This document shows positions 1 to 9,705 of a DNA stretch of 64,000 nt, in pieces (positions within the stretch are counted from its first letter, which is position 1; each line of letters begins with the position of its first letter). The position numbers and the translations under genes were made by a program. Below the pieces are notes generated by a model. That model was given only the letters and a program-made list of their open reading frames with translations. It searched no databases and had not been told where the DNA came from. Origin of the DNA: Mycobacterium florentinum (GTDB lineage: Bacteria; Actinomycetota; Actinomycetes; Mycobacteriales; Mycobacteriaceae); contig NZ_AP022576.1 of NCBI RefSeq assembly GCF_010730355.1, positions 4,092,001 to 4,156,000 on the forward strand. Direction: 5' to 3'.

Positions 1-404
1 CCAACTACCGCCAGATCCCGGTCAACACACCGAAGGTCGAGGTCAACAGCTACTCCAAGGACGGCGCGATGCGGATGACGAACGTGTCGGACCCGGTCTA
101 CGCGCCCAACTCCTACGGTGGCCCGCAGGCCGACCCGGCGCGGGCGGCCGAGGTGCGGTGGATGGCCGACGGCCAAATGGTCCGCGCCGCATACACATTG
201 CGCCCCGACGACGACTGGGGCCAGGCGGGCACCATGGTCCGCGAGGTTCTCGACGATGCCGCGCGAGATCGATTGGCCCACAACATCATCGGGCACGTCT
301 CCAAGGGCGTCACGGAGCCGGTGCTGTCCAGGGTGTTCGAGTACTGGCGCAACGTCGACCCGGATCTCGGCAAGAAGGTCGAGGAGGGCGTTCGGGGTCA
401 ATAG
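1..404 (+). CDS. Monofunctional haem catalase, C-terminal part (5' end outside window)
   Basis: The frame is open from the window edge (first full codon at base 3) and stops at 402-404. The first residues, NYRQIPVNTPKVEV, and the downstream segments SYGGPQADP and DDDWGQAGTMVREVL match the end of small-subunit (clade 3, KatA type) haem catalases, which turn hydrogen peroxide into water and oxygen. The C-terminal helices (LAHNIIGHVSKGV, YWRNVDPDLG) are typical of this clade. The haem Tyr and catalytic His lie outside the window. M. tuberculosis has only KatG, so this enzyme suggests a non-tuberculous species. About 134 residues are visible. Confidence 0.9.
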   Translation, partial: NYRQIPVNTPKVEVNSYSKDGAMRMTNVSDPVYAPNSYGGPQADPARAAEVRWMADGQMVRAAYTLRPDDDWGQAGTMVREVLDDAARDRLAHNIIGHVSKGVTEPVLSRVFEYWRNVDPDLGKKVEEGVRGQ

Positions 405-502
405 CTCGGCGCCGAACGTCGGGTTGTCGGGCGGATTTGGTCATGTTCGCCCCGACAACTCCACCTTCGCTGTCAGACGGCCACCTGGCATGATCAAGAT
501 TC

Positions 503-1153
503 ATGATGCGGATCTCCGCTGTGGCGGTAAGCGTCGGACTGGGCTTGGGCGTGGCTGCAGGCGTCCCCGTCGCGGCCGCCCACCCATCCGAACCCGGGGT
601 GGTCTCCTATGCGGTCCTCGGCAAGGGGTCGGTCGGCAACATCGTCGGCGGACCGATGGGGTGGGAGGCGGTATTCACCGCACCGGTGCAAAGTTTCTTC
701 GTCGACCTGGCCGACTGCAACAACTGGGCGGACATCGGGCTACCCGATGTGTACAACGACCCGGACTTGGCGTCCTTCAATGCGGCCACGTCGCAGACGT
801 CGGCCAACGATCAGACACATCTGGTCAAGCAGGCGGTCGGCGTCTTCGCGACGAACGACGCCGCGGACCGGGCCTACCACCGACTGGTGGATCGCACGGT
901 GGGGTGCTCGGGTCAGACCACCGCGATGCACCTGGACAACGGGCAGACGCAGGTCTGGTCGTTTGCTGGGGCGCCGGCGACCGGGACCGACGCGAACTGG
1001 ACCAAGCAGGAAGCGAGCACCGATCGCCGCTGCTTCGATCAAACCCGGCTGCGTGAAAACGTGTTGCTTCAGGCGAAGGTTTGCCAGTCTGGCAACGCGG
1101 GACCCGCGGTCAATGTGCTGGCCGGGGCGATGCAAAACGCGTTGGGGCAATAA
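503..1153 (+). CDS. Secreted sensor-domain (PknH extracellular-like) protein, Rv3705c type
   Basis: 216 residues. A signal peptide occupies residues 1-26 (hydrophobic core AVAVSVGLGLGVAAGVPVAA, then AHP). The mature part has four well-spaced cysteines (in ADCNNW, VGCSGQ, RRCFDQ, KVCQSG), as expected for two disulfides in the PknH C-terminal sensor fold that mycobacteria also use as stand-alone exported or lipid-linked proteins. There is no lipobox Cys, so it is probably secreted or periplasmic. The ligand is unknown. It lies 159 bp upstream of egtA, as its M. tuberculosis counterpart does, but no link to ergothioneine is visible in the sequence. Confidence 0.75.
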   Translation: MMRISAVAVSVGLGLGVAAGVPVAAAHPSEPGVVSYAVLGKGSVGNIVGGPMGWEAVFTAPVQSFFVDLADCNNWADIGLPDVYNDPDLASFNAATSQTSANDQTHLVKQAVGVFATNDAADRAYHRLVDRTVGCSGQTTAMHLDNGQTQVWSFAGAPATGTDANWTKQEASTDRRCFDQTRLRENVLLQAKVCQSGNAGPAVNVLAGAMQNALGQ

Positions 1154-1312
1154 TTCGGTGAATTTGGGTATTTATAAAAGCCGTGCGGCGTGCAACTGCG
1201 GGAACGGGAATATGTCGGAGCGATCTGGAAGATGAAGGGACGGCGGCTATCGTTCGGATAGCTGCCCAAGAAGGCGCTCGGCGCGTGCGGTCGGGCCCGG
1301 AGGGATCGTGAT

Positions 1313-2611
1313 ATGACGCTCGCCGCTATCACCGCCGCGGCCTCCCAGCTCGATGCCGCCCGCCCGGTCGATTCCGTGTTGACCAGTTCCGAGGAAGCCG
1401 CCCAATACATCGCCGATGGTTGTTTGATCGACGGCCCACCGGGACGCGTCGGGCTGGAGATGGAGGCGCACTGCGTCGACCCGGCCGATCCCTGCCGGCG
1501 GCCGAGCTGGGACGAAATCACCGGGGTCATCGACCAGCTGCCGCCAATGCCCGGCCGCAGTGTCGTCACCGTCGAACCCGGTGGCGCGGTCGAACTCTCC
1601 GGCCGGCCCGAGGACGGCGGCGCCGCCGCCATCGAAGCCATGAGCAATGACCAGGGCGTGCTGCGCAAGGCCTTCGCCGGCGCCGGTCTGGGTTTGGTTT
1701 ACCTGGGCGCCGACCCCCTGCGCGAGCCGAAGCGGGTGAACCCGGGCGCGCGCTACCGCGCGATGGAAGAGTTCTTCGCCGCCAGCGACTCCGCCGAGGC
1801 GGGTGCCGCGATGATGACGTCGACGGCCGCGGTCCAGGTCAACCTGGACGCCGGGCCGCAGGCCGGATGGGCGGACCGGGTCCGGCTCGCGCACGCGCTC
1901 GGCCCCACGATGATCGCGATCGCGGCCAACTCCCCGATGCTGGGCGGCGAATTCTCGGGCTGGGTGTCCACCCGGCAGTGGGTGTGGGGCCAGATGGACT
2001 CGGCGCGCTGCGGGCCCATCCTGGGTGCCAGCGGCGACGATCCCGGCACCGACTGGGCGCGCTACGCGCTCAAGGCGCCGGTGATGATGGTGCACAACCC
2101 GCAGGGCCCGGACCTTCAAGCGCTCACCCACTATGTGTCCTTCGCCGACTGGGCCGATGGCTCGGCGCAGCTCTGCGACCGCAGGCCCACCCTCGCGGAT
2201 CTCGACTATCACCTGACCACGCTGTTCCCGCCGGTGCGCCCCAGACAATGGCTGGAAATCCGCTACCTGGACAGCGCGCCGGATGCCTACTGGCCCGCGA
2301 TCGCATTCACCCTGGTTGCCCTGCTCGACGACCCGGTCGCGGCCGAGGCCGCGGCGGCGGCCGTCGAACCGGTGGCCACCGCCTGGGACAACGCCGCCCG
2401 GCTCGGCTTGAGCGACCGGCGTTTGCACGAGGCCGCCACTTCCTGTGTGGCGATCGCCGCCGCGAAGGCGCCGCCCGAGCTCACCGGCGCGATGGAGCGG
2501 CTGATCGGCAGCGTCGAACGGGGCCGATGTCCGGGCGATGACTTCTCCGACCAGGTAATCGACCAGGGCATCGCGGCCACGGTGTCGCAGTTGGCGCAAG
2601 GGGGCCTGTGA
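1313..2611 (+). CDS. egtA: EgtA, glutamate-cysteine ligase of ergothioneine synthesis
   Basis: 432 residues, GCS2 family. EgtA condenses glutamate and cysteine (ATP-dependent) to gamma-glutamylcysteine, the sulfur donor used by EgtB. Family features are the early acidic segment [10 protein letters not shown] (about residue 45), the [12 protein letters not shown] substrate loop (about residues 86-97), [13 protein letters not shown] (about 167) and a C-terminal [11 protein letters not shown] segment. It is the first gene of egtABCDE. Its TGA overlaps the GTG of egtB by four bases, so the two are probably translationally coupled. The ATG at 1313 follows AGGGAT and gives the usual family length. 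Confidence 0.95.
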   Translation: MTLAAITAAASQLDAARPVDSVLTSSEEAAQYIADGCLIDGPPGRVGLEMEAHCVDPADPCRRPSWDEITGVIDQLPPMPGRSVVTVEPGGAVELSGRPEDGGAAAIEAMSNDQGVLRKAFAGAGLGLVYLGADPLREPKRVNPGARYRAMEEFFAASDSAEAGAAMMTSTAAVQVNLDAGPQAGWADRVRLAHALGPTMIAIAANSPMLGGEFSGWVSTRQWVWGQMDSARCGPILGASGDDPGTDWARYALKAPVMMVHNPQGPDLQALTHYVSFADWADGSAQLCDRRPTLADLDYHLTTLFPPVRPRQWLEIRYLDSAPDAYWPAIAFTLVALLDDPVAAEAAAAAVEPVATAWDNAARLGLSDRRLHEAATSCVAIAAAKAPPELTGAMERLIGSVERGRCPGDDFSDQVIDQGIAATVSQLAQGGL

Positions 2612-3972
2612 CTTTCCCCGATGATTCCGACCCGCTGCGCCCGGCTGCGCCGCGCTTGCGATCGTCATGCAGGGAACGGATCGCCGACGATCTGGAGCGG
2701 GCGCGCACGCGCACGCTGCGGCTGGTCGATTTCGACGACGCCGAACTGCGTCGTCAGTACGACCCGTTGATGAGCCCGCTGGTGTGGGACCTCGCGCACA
2801 TCGGTCAACAGGAGGAGCTGTGGCTGCTGCGCGGTGGTGACCCGAATCGCCCGGGGATGCTGGATCCGTCGGTCGAAGGCCTCTACGACGCGTTCGAACA
2901 CTCCCGTGCCAGTCGCGTCGATCTGCCGCTGCTCTCCCCGGAGCAGGCCCGATCCTATTGCCGCACAGTGCGTTCCGCCGCACTGGATGCCCTTGACGCA
3001 CTGCCCGACGACGCCGCCGGAGACCGTGGCGCCTTCGTCTATGCGATGGTGGTCAGCCACGAAAACCAGCACGACGAAACCATGCTGCAGGCGCTGAACC
3101 TGCGCACCGGCGCCGCGCTGCTGCGCGACCCCGCCAACCTGCCCGCGGGCCGGGCGGGCCTGGCCGGAACGTCGGTGCTGGTGCCCGGCGGGCCGTTCGT
3201 GCTCGGTGTCGACGCCACCGGCGAACCGTTCTCGCTGGACAACGAGCGCCCCGCCCACGTCGTCGACCTGCCGCCGTTCCGCATCGGCCGGGTCCCGGTC
3301 ACCAACGGCGAATGGCAACAGTTCATCGGCGACGGCGGCTACCGCGAGCGGCGCTGGTGGTCCGATCGCGGCTGGGAGCACCGCTGCAGCGCGGGGCTTA
3401 GCGCGCCGCAATTCTGGGGCGCCGACGGGCGCACCCGCACCCGCTTCGGCTACATCGAAGACATTCCGGCCGACGAGCCGGTGCAGCATGTCACCTACTT
3501 CGAGGCGCAGGCGTACGCGGCCTGGGCCGGTGCGCGGCTGCCCACCGAAATGGAATGGGAAAAGGCCTGCGCCTGGGACCCCGTCACCGAGACCCGGCGC
3601 CGCTATCCGTGGGGAGCGCAGGAGCCGTCGGGTGAGTTCGCCAACCTGGGTGGCACCGCACTTCGGCCGGCCCCCGTCGGCGCGTACCCGGCCGGCGCGT
3701 CTGCCTACGGCGCCGAGCAGATGCTGGGCGATGTCTGGGAGTGGACCAGTTCGCCGCTGCGGCCGTGGCCCGGTTTCGTCCCGATGATCTACGACCGTTA
3801 CTCGCAGCCGTTCTTCGACGGCGACTACCGAATCCTGCGCGGCGGGTCGTGGGCCGTCGAATCCGCCATCCTGCGGCCCAGCTTCCGCAACTGGGACCAC
3901 CCGATCCGTCGTCAGATCTTCTCCGGTGTCCGGCTGGCGTGGGACGTTCCCGACGCGGGGGACTGCGCCTGA
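2608..3972 (+). CDS. egtB: EgtB, iron(II)-dependent hercynine/gamma-Glu-Cys sulfoxide synthase
   Basis: 454 residues. EgtB joins hercynine and gamma-Glu-Cys with oxygen to give a sulfoxide, the central C-S bond-forming step of ergothioneine synthesis. An N-terminal DinB-like domain (about 20-175) supplies the iron ligands: His64 in LAHIGQQEE and His151/His155 in the HX3HXE motif SHENQHDE. A formylglycine-generating-enzyme-like sulfatase domain (about 190-450) follows, with [26 protein letters not shown] and LRGGSW. The GTG start overlaps the egtA stop, and the stop overlaps the egtC ATG by one base. Confidence 0.96.
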   Translation: MTFPDDSDPLRPAAPRLRSSCRERIADDLERARTRTLRLVDFDDAELRRQYDPLMSPLVWDLAHIGQQEELWLLRGGDPNRPGMLDPSVEGLYDAFEHSRASRVDLPLLSPEQARSYCRTVRSAALDALDALPDDAAGDRGAFVYAMVVSHENQHDETMLQALNLRTGAALLRDPANLPAGRAGLAGTSVLVPGGPFVLGVDATGEPFSLDNERPAHVVDLPPFRIGRVPVTNGEWQQFIGDGGYRERRWWSDRGWEHRCSAGLSAPQFWGADGRTRTRFGYIEDIPADEPVQHVTYFEAQAYAAWAGARLPTEMEWEKACAWDPVTETRRRYPWGAQEPSGEFANLGGTALRPAPVGAYPAGASAYGAEQMLGDVWEWTSSPLRPWPGFVPMIYDRYSQPFFDGDYRILRGGSWAVESAILRPSFRNWDHPIRRQIFSGVRLAWDVPDAGDCA

Positions 3973-4670
3973 TGTGCCGTCACCTCGGCTGGCTTGGCGC
4001 CGACGTCAGCGTCTCCTCGCTGATACTGGATCCGCCCTTCGGCCTTCGCGTGCAGTCCTATTCCCCGCGACGCCAGAAGCACGGCCTGTTGAACGCCGAC
4101 GGTTGGGGCGTCGGCTTTTTCGACGACGGCGTCCCCCGGCGCTGGCGCAGCACCGCGCCGCTGTGGGGCGATACGTCGTTGGAATCGGTGGCGCCCGCGC
4201 TACGCAGCCGCTGCGTGGTGGCCGCGGTGCGCTCGGCGACCGTGGGCATGCCGCTCGACGTCAGCGCTACCGCGCCCTTCACCGACGGTCAGTGGCTGCT
4301 CTCGCATAACGGTGTCGTCGATCGGGGGGTGCTGCCCTTGACGTCGACGGCCGAATCCGTTTGCGATAGTGCGATGTTGGCGGCCACCATCTTCTCGCTG
4401 GGGCTCGAAGTCCTGGGTGAGACCATCGCGCAGATCGGGTCGCTTGACCCGAATGCTCGGCTTAATATTTTGGCCGCCAACGGTTCTCGCCTGCTGGCCA
4501 CCGTTTGGGGCGACACCTTGTCCGTCCTGCGCCGCGACGACGGCGTGGTACTGGCCAGTGAGCCCTACGACGACGACTCCGAATGGGAGGGCGTTCCCGA
4601 TCGCCACCTCGTCGAAGTGACCGCCAAAGGCGTAACCATGACTCCGCTGGACGAGCCGAAAGGATCTTGA
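3972..4670 (+). CDS. egtC: EgtC, class II amidotransferase-type gamma-glutamyl hydrolase
   Basis: 232 residues beginning Met-Cys-Arg-His. Cys2 is exposed after Met removal and is the N-terminal nucleophile of class II glutamine amidotransferases. EgtC removes glutamate from the gamma-glutamyl-hercynylcysteine sulfoxide made by EgtB. Other family features are the [10 protein letters not shown] segment (about residues 46-55), [13 protein letters not shown] (about 79) and [11 protein letters not shown] (about 112). The ATG is fixed by the catalytic Cys and by overlap with the egtB stop; the stop overlaps the egtD ATG by one base. Confidence 0.95.
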   Translation: MCRHLGWLGADVSVSSLILDPPFGLRVQSYSPRRQKHGLLNADGWGVGFFDDGVPRRWRSTAPLWGDTSLESVAPALRSRCVVAAVRSATVGMPLDVSATAPFTDGQWLLSHNGVVDRGVLPLTSTAESVCDSAMLAATIFSLGLEVLGETIAQIGSLDPNARLNILAANGSRLLATVWGDTLSVLRRDDGVVLASEPYDDDSEWEGVPDRHLVEVTAKGVTMTPLDEPKGS

Positions 4671-5635
4671 TGACACTGACGTTGTCGAACCATCTCGCCG
4701 CCGACTCGGCGTACCACGCATTGCGCCGCGATGCATTCGACGGTCTGCAGCGCACGCCGAAGAGCTTGCCGCCCAAATGGTTTTACGATTCAGTGGGTAG
4801 CGAGCTCTTCGACCAGATCACCCGGTTGCCGGAGTACTACCCGACACGGGCCGAGGCGGAGATCCTGCGCGCCCGGGCCACGGAAATCGCGGCGGCGAGT
4901 CAGGCCGACACCCTGGTCGAATTGGGCAGCGGCACCTCGGAGAAGACCCGTCTGCTGCTCGACGCGCTGCACGGTCGCGGATCGCTGCGCCGTTTCGTAC
5001 CGTTCGACGTCGACGCGAGCATCCTGTCGACCGCGGCGGCCGCCATCCAAGAGGAATACGCCGGCGTCGAAATCAAGGCTGTCTGTGGCGATTTCGAGGA
5101 GCATCTCGGCGAGATCCCCGGCGGCGGCCGGCGCCTGTTCGTGTTCCTCGGTTCGACGATCGGCAACCTCACTCCGGGGCCTCGCGCCGAATTCCTCAAG
5201 TCCCTCGCCGACGTGATGCGGCCCGACGACACCCTGCTGCTGGGCACCGACCTGGTCAAGGACACCGGTCGGCTGCTGCGCGCCTACGATGACGCCGCCG
5301 GTGTGACGGCCCGGTTCAACCGCAATGTGCTCGCGGTGGTCAACCGGGAACTCGACGCCGATTTCGACGTCGACGCCTTCGAACATGTGGCTCGCTGGAA
5401 CGCCGACGAGGAACGCATCGAAATGTGGCTGCGGACCGACCGGTCGCAGCGGGTCCGGGTTGGTGCCCTCGACCTGACCGTCGAGTTCGCCGCCGGCGAG
5501 GAAATGCTGACCGAGGTGTCGAGCAAGTTCCACCCGGGTGGGGTGAGCGCCGAACTGGCCGGCGCCGGACTGCGCCGCGTTCAGTGGTGGACCGACGCCG
5601 CAGGCGATTTCGGATTGTCGTTGGCGGTCAAGTGA
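4670..5635 (+). CDS. egtD: EgtD, histidine trimethyltransferase (hercynine synthase)
   Basis: 321 residues, the same length as characterised mycobacterial EgtD. It trimethylates the alpha-amine of histidine with three SAM to give hercynine. The DUF2260 methyltransferase fold is clear: N-terminal [26 protein letters not shown] (about 35-60, containing the Tyr residues near the histidine pocket), SAM loop [15 protein letters not shown] (about 83-97), [11 protein letters not shown] and [10 protein letters not shown]. An upstream in-frame start exists, but this ATG directly overlaps the egtC stop. The stop overlaps the egtE GTG. Confidence 0.96.
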   Translation: MTLTLSNHLAADSAYHALRRDAFDGLQRTPKSLPPKWFYDSVGSELFDQITRLPEYYPTRAEAEILRARATEIAAASQADTLVELGSGTSEKTRLLLDALHGRGSLRRFVPFDVDASILSTAAAAIQEEYAGVEIKAVCGDFEEHLGEIPGGGRRLFVFLGSTIGNLTPGPRAEFLKSLADVMRPDDTLLLGTDLVKDTGRLLRAYDDAAGVTARFNRNVLAVVNRELDADFDVDAFEHVARWNADEERIEMWLRTDRSQRVRVGALDLTVEFAAGEEMLTEVSSKFHPGGVSAELAGAGLRRVQWWTDAAGDFGLSLAVK

Positions 5636-6777
5636 CCGATGGCGGGTCGCTGGCCGAGCGATGGCGGGAGGCCCGCCCACCCGTAGCGGGTTTGCATTTG
5701 GACAGTGCGGCCTGTTCGCGCCAGAGCTTCGCGGCCATCGACGCTGCCGCGCAGTATGCCCGCCACGAGGCCGAGGTCGGCGGGTATGTGGCGGCACTGG
5801 CCGCGGCGCCCACGCTCGATGCCGGCCGTGCGGCGTTCGCCGCGCTGACCGGGATGACCGATGCCGACGTGGTGTACACGACGGGATCGCTGCACGCGCT
5901 GGATCTGCTGCTCGGCAGCTGGCCCGCCGAGCGCCGGACACTGGCCTGCCTGCCGGGCGAATACGGCCCCAACCTCACCGTGATGGCCGCCCACGGATTC
6001 GACCGCCAGCTGCTGCCGGCCCTCGAGGACGGCCGGCTGGCGCTCGACGACGCGGCATTCGCCCTGCGGGCCGACCCGCCCGATTTCGTCCACCTGACCC
6101 CGGTTGCCAGCCATAGCGGTGTCGTGCAACCGATTTCGATGATCGCGAAGCTGTGCCGCGAGCTGGGTCTGCCCCTGGTAGTCGACGCCGCGCAAGCGCT
6201 GGGCCAGGTTGACTGCGCGGTCGGGGCCGACGTCATCTACTCCTCATCGCGCAAGTGGATCGCCGGCCCGCGCGGTGTCGGCTTCCTGGCGATTCGACCC
6301 CACCTGACCCAGCGGCTCCATCCCCGGCTGGCCGCACCGGAGTGGTCCGGGTCATTCTCGGTGGCCCAGCAGCTCGAATTCGGCGAAGCCAATATTGCTG
6401 CGCGAGTGGGATTTTCGGTGGCACTCGGCGAGTATCTGGCGTTCGGGCCCGAGGCGATGCGCGCGCGACTGGCCGAGCTCGGCAGCATCAGCCGGACGGC
6501 ATTGGCCGATGTGCCGGGGTGGGCGGTGCTCGAAGAGGCCGAAGAGCCAAGCGCCATCACCACTTTGGCGCCGGTCGACGGTGCCGACCCGCAGGCGGTG
6601 CGGGAATGGCTGCTCGCCGAACGGCGGATCCTGACCACCTACGCCGGGGTGCAGCGCGCGCCGCTGGAGATGACCGCGCCGCGGCTGCGGATCTCGCCGC
6701 ACGCCGACACCACCGCCGAGGACCTACAGACCTTTGCCGAAGCCCTGATCGCCGCCACCGCGGCGACCGCGGCGTAA
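5632..6777 (+). CDS. egtE: EgtE, PLP-dependent C-S lyase
   Basis: 381 residues, class V aminotransferase fold. It cleaves hercynylcysteine sulfoxide to release ergothioneine. The PLP Schiff-base lysine is Lys208 in [12 protein letters not shown]; the preceding [13 protein letters not shown] holds the Asp that pairs with the PLP nitrogen, and [15 protein letters not shown] is the strand before it. The GTG at 5632 overlaps the egtD TGA by four bases and gives a protein close to the M. tuberculosis length. It is the last enzyme of the five-gene pathway. Confidence 0.94.
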   Translation: MTDGGSLAERWREARPPVAGLHLDSAACSRQSFAAIDAAAQYARHEAEVGGYVAALAAAPTLDAGRAAFAALTGMTDADVVYTTGSLHALDLLLGSWPAERRTLACLPGEYGPNLTVMAAHGFDRQLLPALEDGRLALDDAAFALRADPPDFVHLTPVASHSGVVQPISMIAKLCRELGLPLVVDAAQALGQVDCAVGADVIYSSSRKWIAGPRGVGFLAIRPHLTQRLHPRLAAPEWSGSFSVAQQLEFGEANIAARVGFSVALGEYLAFGPEAMRARLAELGSISRTALADVPGWAVLEEAEEPSAITTLAPVDGADPQAVREWLLAERRILTTYAGVQRAPLEMTAPRLRISPHADTTAEDLQTFAEALIAATAATAA

Positions 6778-6782
6778 CCGGC

Positions 6783-7355
6783 ATGGCCGCCCTGACCTGG
6801 CTCGGCGTACCCGGTGACGAACGTGCCTGGACCGCACTGGGATTCGTGGTGGAAGACCGCACCGTCCGCATCGGGCGGGTGAGCTGCGCACTGACCGGCG
6901 AGCACGGCTGGGGATTCGACGAGATCCACACGGAGCCCGATGTTCTCGGGGTACCGACCACCGTCCACCCGCCGGTCACCGCCGCCGTACACCCCTGCGG
7001 TGTCACACATGTCGACCACGTGGTCTACGTGGTGCGCGAATTGGACGCTGCCGTCGCCGCTCTCACCGCGGTGCTGGGCGCCCCGCCGCGCCGGCGCTTT
7101 CATCCGCGCGGTCCGGGCGGACCCGAGATGGCGTTCTACCGCGCCGGGGAAGGCTTCATCGAGGTGGTCGCCGCCGGCGCCGAGCCGGCGTTGATCGGGC
7201 TGGCGTTGTGGTCGCCCGACCTGGACTCGACCGTTGCATCGATCCGTGCCGCGGGCGGTCCGATCGGCGATCCCAAACCCGCCGTGCAGGGCGGGCGCAT
7301 CGCGAGCGTCTGGCAGGGCCACCTGAACTGGGGCCTGGCCATCATGGGGCCGTAA
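6783..7355 (+). CDS. VOC-fold (glyoxalase/bleomycin resistance-like) protein
   Basis: 190 residues, starting 5 bp after egtE. The C-terminal half (HVDHVVYVVRELDAAVAALTAVLG) is the opening beta-alpha-beta of a vicinal-oxygen-chelate module with a potential metal-ligand His, and EGFIEVVAAG carries a second potential ligand Glu. The N-terminal 75 residues also fit a degenerate VOC half, so this may be a two-module protein. The substrate is unknown. The tight spacing suggests cotranscription with egtABCDE, but it is not one of the five known ergothioneine enzymes. Confidence 0.75.
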   Translation: MAALTWLGVPGDERAWTALGFVVEDRTVRIGRVSCALTGEHGWGFDEIHTEPDVLGVPTTVHPPVTAAVHPCGVTHVDHVVYVVRELDAAVAALTAVLGAPPRRRFHPRGPGGPEMAFYRAGEGFIEVVAAGAEPALIGLALWSPDLDSTVASIRAAGGPIGDPKPAVQGGRIASVWQGHLNWGLAIMGP

Positions 7356-7356
7356 C

Positions 7357-8037
7357 TCAGCCGGCCTTGTGCGCCGTCAAAAGGTAAGCGGGCATCTTCA
7401 TCCGGCCCTTTTCGTCGCGGCCGTGCTGCGGGAAATCGAACGGGGCGTCGGACATCTCCACGATGTTCGCGTGGATGTAGGCGGGCCGAATCTCGTCGAT
7501 CTCCCAGTATTTGCTCACCGCGGCGCGCAATTCGTCCTCGTCCACCTCGTTGGGCTTTGGCTCCATCTCGGCGGGGAAAGCACCCTTGGCGAACACCAGC
7601 ACGAAGTAGTTGGCGCCCGGCGCCGCCGCGCGATGCACCGAACGCAGATAGTCGTCGCGTCCCTCGACCGGCAGCGAATGAAACAGCGTGCTGTCGACCA
7701 CGGTGGCGAACCGGCCGTCGTGGCCGGAGAACGTAGTGATGTCGGCCTCCTCGAAGGTAGCGGTAGTCAAGCCACGTTCCTGCGCCGCCTTGGTCGCCGC
7801 CGCGATGGCGGTGGGCGTGAGATCGGCGCCGTGCACCGTGTAGCCCTGCGCGGCCAGTGCCAGCGACAGTTCGGCGAACCCGCACCCGGCGTCCAGCACG
7901 TCGCTGCGGAATTTCCCGGCCGCTACCAATGCGGCCAATTCCGGCTGTGGCTCACCGATATTCCACGGCGGCGGCCCTTCGAACTCGCCCTCCCCGCGGT
8001 AGGCGCTGTCCCAGTCAATTACCTCATTGGGTGTCAT
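7357..8037 (-). CDS. Class I SAM-dependent methyltransferase, Rv3699 type
   Basis: 226 residues. The SAM-binding motif VLDAGCGFAELSLALA (about residues 47-62), the acidic motif II VHGADLTPTAIAAA and the later VVDSTLFHSLP are those of a Rossmann-fold small-molecule methyltransferase. The substrate is not identifiable. It converges with the VOC gene (one base between the stops). It keeps the M. tuberculosis neighbourhood, beside the ergothioneine operon, but runs on the opposite strand, so any functional link is inference. Confidence 0.82.
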   Translation of the reverse strand: MTPNEVIDWDSAYRGEGEFEGPPPWNIGEPQPELAALVAAGKFRSDVLDAGCGFAELSLALAAQGYTVHGADLTPTAIAAATKAAQERGLTTATFEEADITTFSGHDGRFATVVDSTLFHSLPVEGRDDYLRSVHRAAAPGANYFVLVFAKGAFPAEMEPKPNEVDEDELRAAVSKYWEIDEIRPAYIHANIVEMSDAPFDFPQHGRDEKGRMKMPAYLLTAHKAG

Positions 8038-8056
8038 GGTTCCAACGTACCCGCGG

Positions 8057-9532
8057 CTAGCAGGGCCAGGTGTGGACCGGCTCGTTGGCGTGCATATGGT
8101 CGCAATACCGGCGCAGCATTTCGGCCAGCGCCGCGCGCCGCGTCAGGCCGGAGTCCTGCAGCGCGTGCACCGTTGCCACCTGCCAGGTGGCGCCGTTGCG
8201 GCCGGCCTTGGCGCGGCCCTCGATGACGCCGAGGAAACGATCGCGCACGTCGGAGTCCATACCCCAGCGGCGCAATCCTTCATGGGCGATCGGCAGCAGT
8301 GTGTCGAGCACCAGCTTTGTCGCGGTCACCTCACCCAGCTCGGGCCAGTGCAGCACGGTGTCGATGCCGTGGCGGGCGGATTCGAGGAAATTATGATGCG
8401 CCGCAGCGAAACTCATCTTCGTCCACAGCGGATTCTCTTCGTCGGACAGCGTGCGCAGCGTGCCGTAGTAGAACGCGGAGTTGGCCAGCATGTCGATGAC
8501 GGTAGGGCCGGCCGGCAACACCCGATTCTCCAGCCGCAGGTGCGGGCGCCCGTCGACGACGTCGTACACCGGCCGGTTCCAGCGGTACACCGTGCCGTTG
8601 TGCAGGCGCAGTTCGGGGAGCGCCGGGATGCGTCCGGCGGTCAGCTCGGCGACCGGATCCTCGTCGGACAACTCGTTCAGCAGCGACGGAAAGTAGCGGA
8701 TGTTCTCTTTGAACAGATCCAGGATCGACGTGATCCAGCGTTCGCCGAACCACACCCGGGGCCGCACCCCTTGGGTTTTGAGCTCCTCGGGCCGGGTGTC
8801 GGTGGACTGCGAGAACACCTCGATGCGGGTCTCCGACCACAGCTGATGGCCGAAGAAGTAGGGCGAGTTGGCGCCCAGCGCCAGCTGCGGGCCGGCCATC
8901 ACCTGCACCGCATTCCAGTTGGGGGCGAAGTCGGCCGGGGCTACCTGTAAATGCAATTGCATGCTGGTACAAGCGGATTCGGGCGCGATCGTCACCGACT
9001 CCCAGCTCAGCGGTTCGGGGCCGGAGATATTGATCGGGATGTCCTCGCCGCGCGCGTTGAAGATGGACTCGTTGAGCGCGGCATACCGGGACGATTCGCT
9101 CATCCAGCCGTCGCGTGACAGATGCTCGGGCATCAGCGTGGGCAGGATGCCGATCATCACGATCCGGGTGCCGTCCGAGCCGGCTTTGGCCTGCGCGTCG
9201 TTGAGGCTGTTTCGTACCTCTGCCTCCAGGTCCAGGCCGGTATGTCCGGACAACGCCCGGGGAGGCACGTTGAATTCGATGTTGTAGGCGCCTAATTCCT
9301 TCTGGTACGCCGGATCTGCGATGGCATCGAGCACGTGCCGGTTCGCCATGGCGGGCTGATAGTCGTCATCGACCAGATTGCATTCGATCTCCATGCCGGT
9401 CAGCGGCCGATCGGAGTCGAAGCGTGACTGGGCGAGCATCGTCTCGAAGACGTCGAGACATAGTTGCACTTTGCGCCGGTACTCCCGCCGGTGTGCACGG
9501 TCATACGTGGTGCGCTTGACCTCTTCGCCCAC
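8057..9532 (-). CDS. GCS2-family glutamate-cysteine ligase-like protein, Rv3698 type
   Basis: About 491 residues from the proposed GTG at 9532. The frame stays open upstream to 9691, but that extension is Pro/Ala/Arg-rich and looks non-coding. The carboxylate-amine ligase signature is the early PLTGMEIECNLVDDDYQPAM, with later TSMQLHLQV and HLRLENRVLPAGPT segments. A C-terminal ~100-residue helical extension is present. The reaction is unproven; such proteins may glutamylate an amine other than cysteine. It is transcribed divergently from glpK across about 170 bp. Confidence 0.75.
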   Translation of the reverse strand: MGEEVKRTTYDRAHRREYRRKVQLCLDVFETMLAQSRFDSDRPLTGMEIECNLVDDDYQPAMANRHVLDAIADPAYQKELGAYNIEFNVPPRALSGHTGLDLEAEVRNSLNDAQAKAGSDGTRIVMIGILPTLMPEHLSRDGWMSESSRYAALNESIFNARGEDIPINISGPEPLSWESVTIAPESACTSMQLHLQVAPADFAPNWNAVQVMAGPQLALGANSPYFFGHQLWSETRIEVFSQSTDTRPEELKTQGVRPRVWFGERWITSILDLFKENIRYFPSLLNELSDEDPVAELTAGRIPALPELRLHNGTVYRWNRPVYDVVDGRPHLRLENRVLPAGPTVIDMLANSAFYYGTLRTLSDEENPLWTKMSFAAAHHNFLESARHGIDTVLHWPELGEVTATKLVLDTLLPIAHEGLRRWGMDSDVRDRFLGVIEGRAKAGRNGATWQVATVHALQDSGLTRRAALAEMLRRYCDHMHANEPVHTWPC

Positions 9533-9705
9533 ATCGCCGATGCAACAGGGTTGCCGCCGGTAACGCAAGGGCGACGCGACGGATTGCGGCGCCGGGTGCC
9601 CGCCCGGTCGCGGCGCAGCGGCTGGGTTAGCTGCAGATCTGGTGGGTCGGTGCACCATCATGGACGATGGCAGGAACGTGTCGCAGTTCACGACGAAGGA
9701 GACAG

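Noticed and set aside
1247..3900. Long open frames antisense to egtA and egtB
   Set aside because: They mirror third-position GC bias of the sense genes, have Arg/Gly/Pro-rich compositions without domains, and lack ribosome-binding sites. The same holds for many long antisense frames elsewhere in the window.
9533..9691. N-terminal extension of the GCS2-family ligase
   Set aside because: The added 53 residues are Pro/Ala/Arg-rich with no fold and would take up most of the gap to glpK. The GTG at 9532 gives a start just before the conserved domain.
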